NCBI GenBank assembly: GCA_963618735.1
Contig: CAVEUM010000009.1
Span: 16,705-80,704, forward strand
From: CAKUFA01 sp963618735
Lineage (GTDB): Bacteria; Bacillota; Clostridia; Christensenellales; Aristaeellaceae
Direction: 5' to 3'
DNA: 64,000 bases
Below the pieces are notes generated by a model. The model saw nothing but the letters and a program-made list of their open reading frames with translations, had not been told where the DNA came from and ran no database searches. The first letter of the stretch is position 1. Each line of letters opens with the position of its first letter. This document shows positions 7,459 to 15,139 of the stretch, piece by piece. A program made the translations under genes and the position numbers.

Positions 7459-7565
7459 ATCCTTGCGTCTTGAAGCAGTGCCTGCATCAATCGCAGACAT
7501 TATTGTATCACACCGCACACAAAAATGCAAGACAAAAATTTCTCATTGCGTGAGAAATCATGATT

Positions 7566-8411
7566 TTATCGTGCAAGGCCGATATCATGCATCAGTTGGG
7601 GAAGTGCCTGTTCAAACGCGACACCGTAGCGCAAGGGCAAGCCGTTTGCCAGTGTATGTTCCATGGCGCGATAGGTGAAATTCACTGCTGCAGCAACGGC
7701 CTTTTCTGTGGACAGACCCTGAAGCAGCGCCCCAAGAAGTCCGCTGGCCAGCACATCACCTGTGCCGTAAAATACGCCGGGCAGCTTGGTGTTTCCAACG
7801 AAAGCGGTCTTTCCGTCATCGGCGCAAAAGCTGGCGGCGCCCAGTAAGCCGTGCTGTTCCACGCCTGTGATGATGACATGCCGACAACCAAAGCGCGCGG
7901 ATAGCGTCTCCAGCATGGACTGCACCGTTTCCCATGCGGGGTTGGAATCGTAGGCGCGGTTCAGCAGAATGGAGGCCTCGGTCAGGTTGGGGACAATCAC
8001 GTCTGCCAGTTGGCACAGGGCACCCATACCGTCCGCCATTTCCTGCGTGTAGGTGGTGTACAGCTGACCGTGATCGGCCATGACAGGGTCAACCAGCGTC
8101 AGGGTATCAGCACTGTGATATTTTTCCAGGAGCGATCCCACCAGCTGAATCTGCTCAAAGGAGCCGAGAAAGCCTGTGTACAGGCCATCGAACTGCAAGG
8201 GCAGGGAAGCAAAGTGAGACGCGATGCGGCGCATTTCACCCGTCAAATCGAGATAGGTGTAATCAGTGAATTCACCTGTATGGGTCGATAGCAGCGCTGT
8301 GGGGAGAACCGAGGTGTGAATCCCACAGGCAGACAGCACGGGCAGTGCCACGGTAAGGGAACAGCGCCCGACACAGCTCAGGTCATGTATGGCGAGAACC
8401 TGCTTCTGCAT
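7566..8411 (-). CDS. Pyridoxal/pyridoxamine kinase (PdxK/PdxY family)
   Basis: 281 aa, the usual length for the family. It phosphorylates pyridoxal, pyridoxamine or pyridoxine with ATP in B6 salvage. The ribokinase-fold features are HDLSCVGRCSLTVALPVL at the N-terminus, DPVMADHGQLY for magnesium/ATP contacts, VIVPNLTEA, and the catalytic GTGDVLAS loop with its Asp. The start has AAAGGAGG upstream. It stands alone, divergent from the ACT-domain gene. Which vitamer it prefers cannot be read here. Confidence 0.88.
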   Translation of the reverse strand: MQKQVLAIHDLSCVGRCSLTVALPVLSACGIHTSVLPTALLSTHTGEFTDYTYLDLTGEMRRIASHFASLPLQFDGLYTGFLGSFEQIQLVGSLLEKYHSADTLTLVDPVMADHGQLYTTYTQEMADGMGALCQLADVIVPNLTEASILLNRAYDSNPAWETVQSMLETLSARFGCRHVIITGVEQHGLLGAASFCADDGKTAFVGNTKLPGVFYGTGDVLASGLLGALLQGLSTEKAVAAAVNFTYRAMEHTLANGLPLRYGVAFEQALPQLMHDIGLAR

Positions 8412-8510
8412 GGCGACCGCCTCCTTTCACATTTACTATCATACGCCAAGCGCGCTGAATATGCAAGCATGAAGAAAACATTCAAAGAACAGCGGGCGCA
8501 TGTTCAAACC

Positions 8511-8539
8511 TTGACAAAGTCTTGCTGGCAGGATATAGT
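8511..8539 (+). promoter_or_regulatory. Sigma-A promoter for the ACT/PFL-like operon
   Basis: TTGACA (8511-8516), a 17-base spacer and TATAGT (8534-8539), about 33 bases before the ACT-gene start codon. Confidence 0.85.
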
Positions 8540-8571
8540 GGAACTTGGGCACCCAAAAGGAGGAATGAAGC

Positions 8572-8844
8572 ATGACGAAGGCGTTGATTTCTGTCACGGG
8601 CGTTGATACGACGGGCATTATTGCAAAGGTGGCAACCAAGCTCAGTGAATTGAATGTCAATATTCTGGACATCACCCAGACCATTCTCAGCGGCTATTTC
8701 ACCATGATGATGGTGGTGGATATTGATGGCGCTACACGGGATTTTGCGGGCATCAATGAGGCGCTTCAGCCTGTGCGTGAGGAACTGAAGATGGAGATTC
8801 ATATGCAGCGCATGGATATTTTCGATGCCATGCATCGCATTTGA
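8572..8844 (+). CDS. ACT domain protein (UPF0237 family)
   Basis: A 90-aa protein made of a single ACT domain. The N-terminus MTKALISVTGVDTTGIIAKV and the ILDITQTIL segment match the UPF0237/GcvR-like family, which binds amino acids or related ligands as dimers. AAAAGGAGG precedes the ATG. It is the first gene of a two-gene operon with the UPF0210 gene, whose ribosome site overlaps this stop codon. The same pairing is common in Bacillota, so the two proteins probably act together, perhaps as sensor and effector. The biochemical function is not established. Confidence 0.9.
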   Translation: MTKALISVTGVDTTGIIAKVATKLSELNVNILDITQTILSGYFTMMMVVDIDGATRDFAGINEALQPVREELKMEIHMQRMDIFDAMHRI

Positions 8845-8857
8845 GGAGGGATGACCC

Positions 8858-10204
8858 GTGATCGAAACAGGCGAGATCCTTCAAACCATGCGGATGATCC
8901 AGGAAGAAAACTTCGACATCCGCACCATCACCCTTGGGGTGAATCTGCTGGACTGCTCCGATGCTGACGCAGAAGCCTGCGGACGCAAAGTCTACGATAA
9001 GATTTGCCGCGTCGCGAAGAATTTGGTGAAGACGGGTGAGTCCATCGAGCTGGAGCTTGGCATCCCGATTGTGAACAAGCGCATTTCTGTGACGCCTGTC
9101 AGCCTGATTTGCCAGGCAGATCCCCGTCCGATTGCACGTTGGCTGGATAAGGCTGCCCACGAGATGGGCGTGAACTTCCTCGGCGGCTACTCGGCACTGA
9201 TGCAGAAAGGCGCCACCGCTGCGGATGAGCGTCTGCTGGCCTCCATCCCGGAAGTTATGTCGGAAACGGAGCGGCTTTGCTCTTCTGTTAACGTAGGCTC
9301 CACCCGCGCGGGCATCAATATGAACGCTGTGCGGGAAATGGGCGAGATCATCAAGAAAACGGCCGCCCTGACTGCTGAGCAGGATGGCCTTGGCTGCGCC
9401 AAGCTGGTGGTTTTCGCGAATGCGGTGGAGGATAACCCCTTCATGGCAGGCGCTTTTTGCGGTGTGGGCGAACCTGAATGCGCCATCAATGTGGGCGTTT
9501 CCGGCCCTGGCGTGGTGAAGACGGCTCTGGAGCAGGTGAAGGGTCAGCCCTTTGATGTGGTGGCAGAGACCATCAAGCGCACGGCATTCAAGATTACCCG
9601 TGTGGGTCAGCTGGTGGCGCGGGAAGCGTCTCAGCGGATGAACATTCCCTTCGGCATTGTAGACTTGTCTCTTGCGCCGACACCTGCACGCGGTGACAGC
9701 GTGGCGCATATCCTGACGGAAATGGGTCTTGAAATGGCAGGTGCCCCTGGCACAACGGCGGCGCTTGCTCTGCTGAATGATGCTGTGAAGAAGGGCGGCG
9801 TTATGGCGTCCAACCACGTGGGCGGCTTGTCCGGCGCTTTCATCCCTGTCAGCGAGGACATCGGCATGATTGAAGCGGCTTCTGCAGGGGCACTGACCAT
9901 TGAGAAGCTGGAAGCCATGACCTGCGTGTGCTCCGTTGGCCTGGACATGATCGCCATCCCCGGCGATACGTCTGCCGCCACGATTTCGGGCATTATTGCA
10001 GATGAAGCGGCCATTGGCATGATTAATAACAAGACGACTGCTGTTCGTGTGATTCCCGCACCCGGCAAGAAGGCCGGCGATGTGGTAGAGTTTGGCGGCC
10101 TGCTGGGCTATGCGCCTGTCATGCCTGTGAACACCTATGGCAATGAAGCATTCATTGCCCGCGGCGGACGCATTCCTGCTCCGCTGAATTCCCTGAAGAA
10201 CTGA
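8858..10204 (+). CDS. UPF0210 / DUF711 (PFL-like) family protein
   Basis: 448 aa, full length for the family. It starts at GTG, with GAGGAGGG seven bases upstream overlapping the preceding stop. Typical signatures are RTITLGVNLLDC near the N-terminus, the glycine-rich ISGPGVVK-like segment (VGVSGPGVVKTAL), VDLSLAPTPARGDSVAHIL, and the C-terminal GDVVEFGGLLGYAPVM. The fold is related to glycyl-radical enzymes such as pyruvate formate-lyase, but the family has no proven reaction. It is co-transcribed with the ACT protein and ends at a strong terminator. Confidence 0.9.
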   Translation: MIETGEILQTMRMIQEENFDIRTITLGVNLLDCSDADAEACGRKVYDKICRVAKNLVKTGESIELELGIPIVNKRISVTPVSLICQADPRPIARWLDKAAHEMGVNFLGGYSALMQKGATAADERLLASIPEVMSETERLCSSVNVGSTRAGINMNAVREMGEIIKKTAALTAEQDGLGCAKLVVFANAVEDNPFMAGAFCGVGEPECAINVGVSGPGVVKTALEQVKGQPFDVVAETIKRTAFKITRVGQLVAREASQRMNIPFGIVDLSLAPTPARGDSVAHILTEMGLEMAGAPGTTAALALLNDAVKKGGVMASNHVGGLSGAFIPVSEDIGMIEAASAGALTIEKLEAMTCVCSVGLDMIAIPGDTSAATISGIIADEAAIGMINNKTTAVRVIPAPGKKAGDVVEFGGLLGYAPVMPVNTYGNEAFIARGGRIPAPLNSLKN

Positions 10205-10222
10205 ACATGCATCCACAAAAAG

Positions 10223-10257
10223 AAGCACGGAGCATTGCGCGTTCCGTGCTTTTTTTT
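10223..10257 (+). terminator. Terminator of the ACT/UPF0210 operon
   Basis: AAGCACGGA pairs with TCCGTGCTT around an 11-base loop, followed by a long T run. It separates two convergent operons. Confidence 0.85.
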
Positions 10258-10269
10258 GATGAAAAATAA

Positions 10270-11157
10270 TCAGACGATGGTAGTTGTAAACCAGGTCTTG
10301 TAGCTGCGTCCCGGGGCAAGGATGGTGGCATAGGGCTTGTCTTCCATGTTGCCGCTTTCGCCAACGGCTTCAGGCATGCCGTGCCACGGCTCCAGACAGA
10401 GATAATCCGCATTGGCGCCGGGTTTCGTCCACACAGCCAGCACTTCAAATTTGGGGAAGGTGAAGTACAGGCCGTGACCGCTGTCCTTGTGCACCAGATG
10501 GACGCCGCGGCTCTTCAGTCCGCAGAAGAGCAACGCATCACGGGCATCAAACATGGCGTGATTCAGGGGCAGAACCTTGCCGTCCTGCAGCTCGGTCAGC
10601 TGTTCGTAGCCGTCAATCAGGCCGCCGCCGGGAGCGAGGTAGTTCTTGCCGTCTTCCTTTTCATCAAACACGAGCTGATAATCCGAGAAAGACGCGCCTT
10701 CCTCCATGGGGCAGATAAATCCGGGATGACCGCCCAGGCAGAAAGGCATGGGCTTGCTGTCCAGGTTTTCCACCAGGAAGGTGGTCGTGTAACCATCATC
10801 GTGGAGGGTATAGGTTACATGAAGCACGAATTGGAAGGGGAAGGACTTGCGGTTCTCTTCATTGGGGCCGAGGGTCAATTCAACGAAATCATCGCCGACC
10901 TTGGCAAAGTCGAACTTCACATCACGGGTGAAACCATGCTTGGCCATGGGGTAGGAAACGCCGCCGATTTTGATGTGATTGTCCTTTACAGAGCCGCATA
11001 CGGGGAACAGCACCGGTGCATGCTGTGCCCATACATTGGGGTCTGCCTGCCAGATGACCTCGCGGCCATCCTTCGCTTTCAGAGAAATGATCTGCGCGCC
11101 TAAACGACGCACAACGGCCGTGCATCCGCCGCAATTCAGGGTCACTGTTTCATTCAT
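10270..11157 (-). CDS. Aldose 1-epimerase family protein (GalM/LacX-like mutarotase)
   Basis: 295 aa starting MNETVTLNCGG, with GAGGAGG upstream fixing the start over a longer frame. The galactose-mutarotase fold is indicated by the conserved HAPVLFPVCGS segment near residue 45, KHGFTRDVKF, CLGGHPGFICP and LCLEPWHGMP near the C-terminus, which carry the catalytic His and Glu candidates. It belongs to the LacX-type branch, whose sugar substrates are poorly known. It is the last gene of a five-gene minus-strand operon, 16 bases after the C39-like peptidase gene. Confidence 0.87.
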   Translation of the reverse strand: MNETVTLNCGGCTAVVRRLGAQIISLKAKDGREVIWQADPNVWAQHAPVLFPVCGSVKDNHIKIGGVSYPMAKHGFTRDVKFDFAKVGDDFVELTLGPNEENRKSFPFQFVLHVTYTLHDDGYTTTFLVENLDSKPMPFCLGGHPGFICPMEEGASFSDYQLVFDEKEDGKNYLAPGGGLIDGYEQLTELQDGKVLPLNHAMFDARDALLFCGLKSRGVHLVHKDSGHGLYFTFPKFEVLAVWTKPGANADYLCLEPWHGMPEAVGESGNMEDKPYATILAPGRSYKTWFTTTIV

Positions 11158-11173
11158 GAACTGTTCCTCCTCG

Positions 11174-11812
11174 TCAGATTTTATAGAGCAGATTGAAATC
11201 CATGGGGGTTGAGCCGTCAACCCAGTAGGCCGCGTAGCTGGTAGTTTCACCGACGCGAAGACCGTCAGCGTTCACCACGTCACGGACGATGCCGGATGCC
11301 TCAATGATTTCACAAACATGGTCACGTACACGTTCGGAGGCGCTTTCGGAGGCGCTGTCGATGGCCAGCAGCTCGATCTTGCTATCGCGGATTCGTGCGT
11401 CCACCAGCACCACAATGTGGCCGCGGCGCAGGTTACACAGGGATACACCGCGCTTCTTCAGCAAAAATTCATGCAGGGTTTCCAAGTCGTTGCGGAGACC
11501 GTCACCGTTATAGCGAAAACCCAGCCTGGCGGCATATCCGGTATCCTCCAGCGCCTGCAGCAGGGCAGGACGATCTGTTCCGTCATCACCTCTGCCGCCG
11601 TGTGTGCAGGAGAAATCTGCCAGAACGCAGGGATCCTGCTCGACGCCTGTCAGCCATTGCACACCGTGTGACAGCGCGAAAATGCCGCATCCCGAGGTGT
11701 GGAGGTTGCCGTGGCCTTCGTAGGCGTAGGGGTGTGTCCAGTCAGGGCTTGATTGATTGAAAAACGTAATGGAGCGTCCCAAAACGGGGAAAACTTTCCG
11801 AGCCTCTGTCAT
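11174..11812 (-). CDS. C39-like papain-fold cysteine peptidase
   Basis: 212 aa without a signal peptide. FFNQSSPDWTHPY, then TSGCGIFALSHG with the likely catalytic Cys42, and RRGHIVVLVDAR with the likely His132 match the peptidase C39-like (bacteriocin-processing-like) fold. The start codon overlaps the stop of the uridine-kinase-like gene (ATGA), so expression is coupled. The nearly repeated SESASER stretch near residue 153 is probably a surface loop. A peptidase, amidase or acyltransferase role is possible; nothing shows the substrate. Confidence 0.7.
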   Translation of the reverse strand: MTEARKVFPVLGRSITFFNQSSPDWTHPYAYEGHGNLHTSGCGIFALSHGVQWLTGVEQDPCVLADFSCTHGGRGDDGTDRPALLQALEDTGYAARLGFRYNGDGLRNDLETLHEFLLKKRGVSLCNLRRGHIVVLVDARIRDSKIELLAIDSASESASERVRDHVCEIIEASGIVRDVVNADGLRVGETTSYAAYWVDGSTPMDFNLLYKI

Positions 11813-12867
11813 GCCTCTGCACTTCCTGTATCAGTTATAAGAACAATGCAACGCTCATCGGGCAGATGGAAAGCATCGAAGTATTGCTGCTCCAGCGGAA
11901 TCCAGCGATCACGGAAGCTAATCCATCCTGCCTCACCATTGCGGCGAAGAATGCGCTCCTTCTGCAGAGAAGGCGCGGCGGAAAGGAACAGCGTCACATC
12001 GTACGGGCGACCCGTCTGCGGATGCAAACTGTAGGCACCTTCGATGATGCAGACCTGCGCATCAGGCACTTCAATGGGATCCATCAATCGGTCAAAGCGG
12101 CAGCTGTAGGGCCTGTAAAGGGCGTGACCATCCTGCTGCAGAGGCGTTAATACTTCAGCACAGAACCGTTCAATGTCTGCGTTGCCGCCCGGCTGAGCAA
12201 GACGTTCGGCAGTCTTCTGCGCATGGGGCGTATAAAAATCATCCATGTGAACAATGGGCACATTCCCGAGTACCGCGGAAAGCTTTGACGCACAGGTCGT
12301 TTTGCCGCTGGCACAAGGGCCGTCAATGGCCACCAATACGCGGGATTGCTGACGCATTTTTGCCGCAATGGCCTGCAGCGCAGGAAGCAACAACGCCACA
12401 TCCCTGCTGATCACGCGGTAGGCGGGGGCATAGGCGTCCCGATAAGCATCGGAGTGAGATGGAAGATAATGGGTATCTGCCAGCCTTGCGGCTGCTTCTG
12501 CCAATGCGGACGCCTTGCAGCCAGACTCGGATTCGCTCAAGGTTGACAGCGCCTCCATGACATCCACGCGCGTCGCATCAGGCGCGGAGGACAGCGCCAT
12601 CAATCGGGCAATCCACAGAGGGGCGATGCCATCCGCCATGGCACGGGGAAGATACAGCCGCACATAAGGACCGGGGAGATCCTCAGTCAGGGACATGGCC
12701 GCGTCTGGCTGCAGATGCTGCTCTTCCTGCATAATGCGGTCGGCAACCTTCGCTTCATCCGCCAGAAGATGACCACAGCCAAGGGTTCCCTGAAAAAATA
12801 GCTTCACGACGTCCTCGGCATTCATCAGCGGATAATGGCTGCGATGCCAGGAGAGAATTTCATGCAA
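11809..12867 (-). CDS. Uridine-kinase-like P-loop protein with an N-terminal extra domain
   Basis: About 352 aa. The C-terminal half is a uridine/phosphoribulokinase-type kinase: Walker A GPCASGKTT, HMDDFY, YRPYSCRFDRL and IIEGAYSLHP. The N-terminal half, with HYPLMNAEDVVKLFFQ and GCGHLLADE, matches no named domain I know but recurs in Firmicutes proteins of this design. I chose TTG at 12867 because GGAGG lies eight bases upstream; an ATG at 12897 without a ribosome site would overlap the preceding gene slightly. It is third in the operon and coupled to the C39-like gene. The substrate may be a nucleoside or another small alcohol. Confidence 0.75.
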   Translation of the reverse strand: MHEILSWHRSHYPLMNAEDVVKLFFQGTLGCGHLLADEAKVADRIMQEEQHLQPDAAMSLTEDLPGPYVRLYLPRAMADGIAPLWIARLMALSSAPDATRVDVMEALSTLSESESGCKASALAEAAARLADTHYLPSHSDAYRDAYAPAYRVISRDVALLLPALQAIAAKMRQQSRVLVAIDGPCASGKTTCASKLSAVLGNVPIVHMDDFYTPHAQKTAERLAQPGGNADIERFCAEVLTPLQQDGHALYRPYSCRFDRLMDPIEVPDAQVCIIEGAYSLHPQTGRPYDVTLFLSAAPSLQKERILRRNGEAGWISFRDRWIPLEQQYFDAFHLPDERCIVLITDTGSAEA

Positions 12868-12883
12868 GGTGGTGGCCTCCGAT

Positions 12884-13483
12884 TTAAGGATGATCATAGC
12901 GGAAGGTGATCCGCTGGTCGATGTTGCTCCATGCGGCAATGGTTGTGCTCAGCGCGTTGATGACGTGATCCCAGCCATCTTCCGAAGAGGAGACCTCTGC
13001 CAGGTGCTTTTCGCGGCGGGCTTCCTGCTCAGCATTCAGCAGCTGCTGGCGCCTCTCGTCGGTCAGGGGATACCAGAAGTCGTTGCGCTGAATGGTGGTG
13101 GGGGTCAGGCTGTCCGACAGCACTTCCATTTCAGGAAGCTCCAGCACAACCGTATTTCCCTCAGTGCGAATCTGCACCTTCGTCAGGTCAATGCCGATGC
13201 TGGCGTGATAGGTGTAGGCAATCTGCACAGACTGCACGGTGCCAAGGAAAAGTGCGTTGGTGGTGGAGTCCAGCACGCCGTTTACATCAACCTGAATGCA
13301 CTCCAGCCGCGCGCTTTCAGACAACTTCTGGGACAAGGTGATGGAGGTGTTGACCGCAGCGCCGCTCAGGTCCGGAATCATTTTCGATGCCCACTTGGAG
13401 GCGTAGGGGAGCAATACAATCACCAGCACCAGCGACAGCGCCGTGCCGATGACGCGGGCAAACCAGGCAAGAAAACGCTTCAT
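12884..13483 (-). CDS. DUF4230 domain membrane-anchored protein
   Basis: 199 aa starting MKRFLAWFARVIG, with one N-terminal membrane helix (VIGTALSLVLVIVLLPYA) that likely anchors an extracytoplasmic domain. The region YHASIGIDLTKVQIRTEGN followed by VVLELPEMEVL is the core pattern of DUF4230, a beta-rich domain of unknown function. The ATG overlaps the stop of the preceding small gene (TGATG) and has AGGAGG six bases upstream, so translation is coupled. No catalytic motif is visible. Confidence 0.78.
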   Translation of the reverse strand: MKRFLAWFARVIGTALSLVLVIVLLPYASKWASKMIPDLSGAAVNTSITLSQKLSESARLECIQVDVNGVLDSTTNALFLGTVQSVQIAYTYHASIGIDLTKVQIRTEGNTVVLELPEMEVLSDSLTPTTIQRNDFWYPLTDERRQQLLNAEQEARREKHLAEVSSSEDGWDHVINALSTTIAAWSNIDQRITFRYDHP

Positions 13484-13692
13484 CACGCACCTCCTAACCA
13501 CGAGGGCAGAGCAACCAGCAACGGCACTACTACATAGCGCCCCAGTGCGACAATGACCACACCAAGCCCCAGCAGCATCAGCACGGTGCGAATCAGGGAA
13601 AAACGTCTGCGGGGACGGCGTTCCTTCGGCTTTTGCTTCTGCGGTTGACGGTGCTTCGGTTGACGCTTTGGCTCATTTTGAGTCGGTTGCAT
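13483..13692 (-). CDS. Small basic single-pass membrane protein
   Basis: 69 aa. The first 37 residues are highly basic and rich in Gln/Pro/Lys/Arg, followed by a membrane helix (TVLMLLGLGVVIVALG) and a second hydrophobic stretch. GGAGGG lies seven bases before the ATG. It is the first gene of the minus-strand operon and is coupled to the DUF4230 gene, so the two may form a membrane complex. I do not recognise a family. Confidence 0.65.
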   Translation of the reverse strand: MQPTQNEPKRQPKHRQPQKQKPKERRPRRRFSLIRTVLMLLGLGVVIVALGRYVVVPLLVALPSWLGGA

Positions 13693-13863
13693 AGCATACC
13701 CTCCTGTTCGTCTGACATTAACAAGGTTATTATACCTCTTTTCCTGCCAAAAAACCAGCATGACGAGAAGAAACGATTTGGTGAGCAAAATGTTTTGAAT
13801 CAGCAGGAAAATATCTGCAGGATGTCGAAGGAAACATCTGAAATTTTTTCAAGAGGTGAAGGT

Positions 13864-14673
13864 ATGCGTTCCTATATTGAAGGCGCGGATGAACTGTTCA
13901 ACAACATGAGCCCCACCCTTAGAACTGCACTCATTGTTGTGGCAGCGCTGATTCTTGTGGTGGCGGTTGTGTCCACGGTGGTGGATATTGTTCTGGCCAT
14001 CAAGTACGCCAGATACAATCGCAAGGCCAACAGTGCCCATCTGACCGGCGAAAAAGCTGCACGGAAGATTCTGGATGCCAATGGTCTGCAGAATATTGCC
14101 GTGAAGGCAACCGGTTCCATGATTTTTGGCAACAGCTATGGTCATTACTCCAAGAAGGTACGTTTGCGTCGCATGACTCGCTATAAGGAGAGCCTGACCG
14201 CTCTTGCAATGGGCAGTGAAAAGGCCGCTCTTGCCGTGATGGATAAGGAAGAAGATCCTGACATGAAGACGCGCAACCGTCTTTTCCCGATTGTGACCTT
14301 CGGCCCGCTTGCGTTCATTCCGCTGATTGTCGTAGGTGCGATCATTGATTATCTGCTGCTGAATGCTTCCGGCAAGCTGACCATCGCACTGATTGTCATC
14401 GGCCTGGTGTTTTACGTAAGCACCCTCATTCTTTCCATTGTGACCCTGAAGACGGAGAAGAAGGCGCAGAATCGTGCCTATGAGCTCCTGCGCGAAAACG
14501 GTATGGCCACTGAGGAAGAAATTGATATGATGAAGGGCCTGTTCAAGCTCTACAATATCCAGTACGTCAACAACATTGTGATGTCTGTGCTGGAAACGAT
14601 CTACTACATCCTGCGCCTTGTGGTGATCTTCAGCAACAAGGGCTCTTCCAAAGGCAGTTCATTGTCCGAATAA
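13864..14673 (+). CDS. YugP-like membrane protein lacking the zinc-peptidase motif
   Basis: 269 aa starting MRSYIEGADELF, with AGAGGTGAAGG just upstream. A first membrane helix (residues about 21-46) is followed by LTGEKAARKILDANGL, the signature start of YugP-type zinc metallopeptidases, and by RNRLFPIVTFGP and two more helices, as in YugP. Where the family has HExGH, this protein has SEKAA (residues 118-122), so both zinc-binding histidines are gone. The C-terminal TEEEIDMMKGLFKLYNIQYV again follows the family. It is therefore a probable pseudopeptidase. It is monocistronic, divergent from the DUF4230 operon and followed by a terminator. Confidence 0.75.
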   Translation: MRSYIEGADELFNNMSPTLRTALIVVAALILVVAVVSTVVDIVLAIKYARYNRKANSAHLTGEKAARKILDANGLQNIAVKATGSMIFGNSYGHYSKKVRLRRMTRYKESLTALAMGSEKAALAVMDKEEDPDMKTRNRLFPIVTFGPLAFIPLIVVGAIIDYLLLNASGKLTIALIVIGLVFYVSTLILSIVTLKTEKKAQNRAYELLRENGMATEEEIDMMKGLFKLYNIQYVNNIVMSVLETIYYILRLVVIFSNKGSSKGSSLSE

Positions 14674-14693
14674 CGTTTCCGACAGAAAAAAAG

Positions 14694-14725
14694 GATCGCA
14701 TGCGGCCTGCGTGCGATCTTTTTTT
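14694..14725 (+). terminator. Terminator of the YugP-like gene
   Basis: GATCGCA pairs with TGCGATC around an 11-base loop, followed by seven T residues. Confidence 0.85.
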
Positions 14726-14727
14726 GT

Positions 14728-14768
14728 ATAAAAAATGGCTGCTGCAAGCCCTGAAGCCTGCAACAGCC
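14728..14768 (-). terminator. Terminator of the pepF / 113-aa gene pair
   Basis: On the minus strand GGCTGTTGCAGG pairs with CTTGCAGCAGCC, followed by ATTTTTT. It lies just after the stop of the 113-aa gene. Confidence 0.8.
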
Positions 14769-14783
14769 AGTGAAAAAATTGAT

Positions 14784-15125
14784 TTACTCCCAGTCAACAA
14801 GACCTTTGGACTCGAGATACTGCTGCTCAAAGTCCATGAAGTCATCCACCAGAGAGGCAACCTTGACGGCCTGCTCGGGGGTCAGGTCGTTCCTGGCCAC
14901 CAGGGCTTCCACCATGTACTCGAAGGCATCGTCGTCTTCATAGTAGCTGTCACCAGCGTTGCCTTCAGCATCCAACACACCGGAAGTATGCATGTACTCC
15001 ATATCGGCGTCGATGGCCTGAGAAATCAGCGTATCAATATGATCGGCGAGCGTGCTATGATAATGACGGTCAATGCGGGGCAGGATGAAATCCAGCGCTT
15101 CCTGCTTATCGTATCCCCTCATCAT
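14784..15125 (-). CDS. Unrecognised acidic 113-aa protein
   Basis: 113 aa, mostly helical and acidic, with no membrane segment, signal peptide or metal motif. AGGAGG lies nine bases before the first of two adjacent ATG codons. It follows the oligoendopeptidase F gene by 14 bases and ends at a terminator, so it is probably co-transcribed with pepF. The C-terminal part with LTPEQAVKVASLVDDFMDF could form a helical hairpin. I do not know a family for it. Confidence 0.75.
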   Translation of the reverse strand: MMRGYDKQEALDFILPRIDRHYHSTLADHIDTLISQAIDADMEYMHTSGVLDAEGNAGDSYYEDDDAFEYMVEALVARNDLTPEQAVKVASLVDDFMDFEQQYLESKGLVDWE

Positions 15126-15139
15126 GGGAAAGAACCTCC

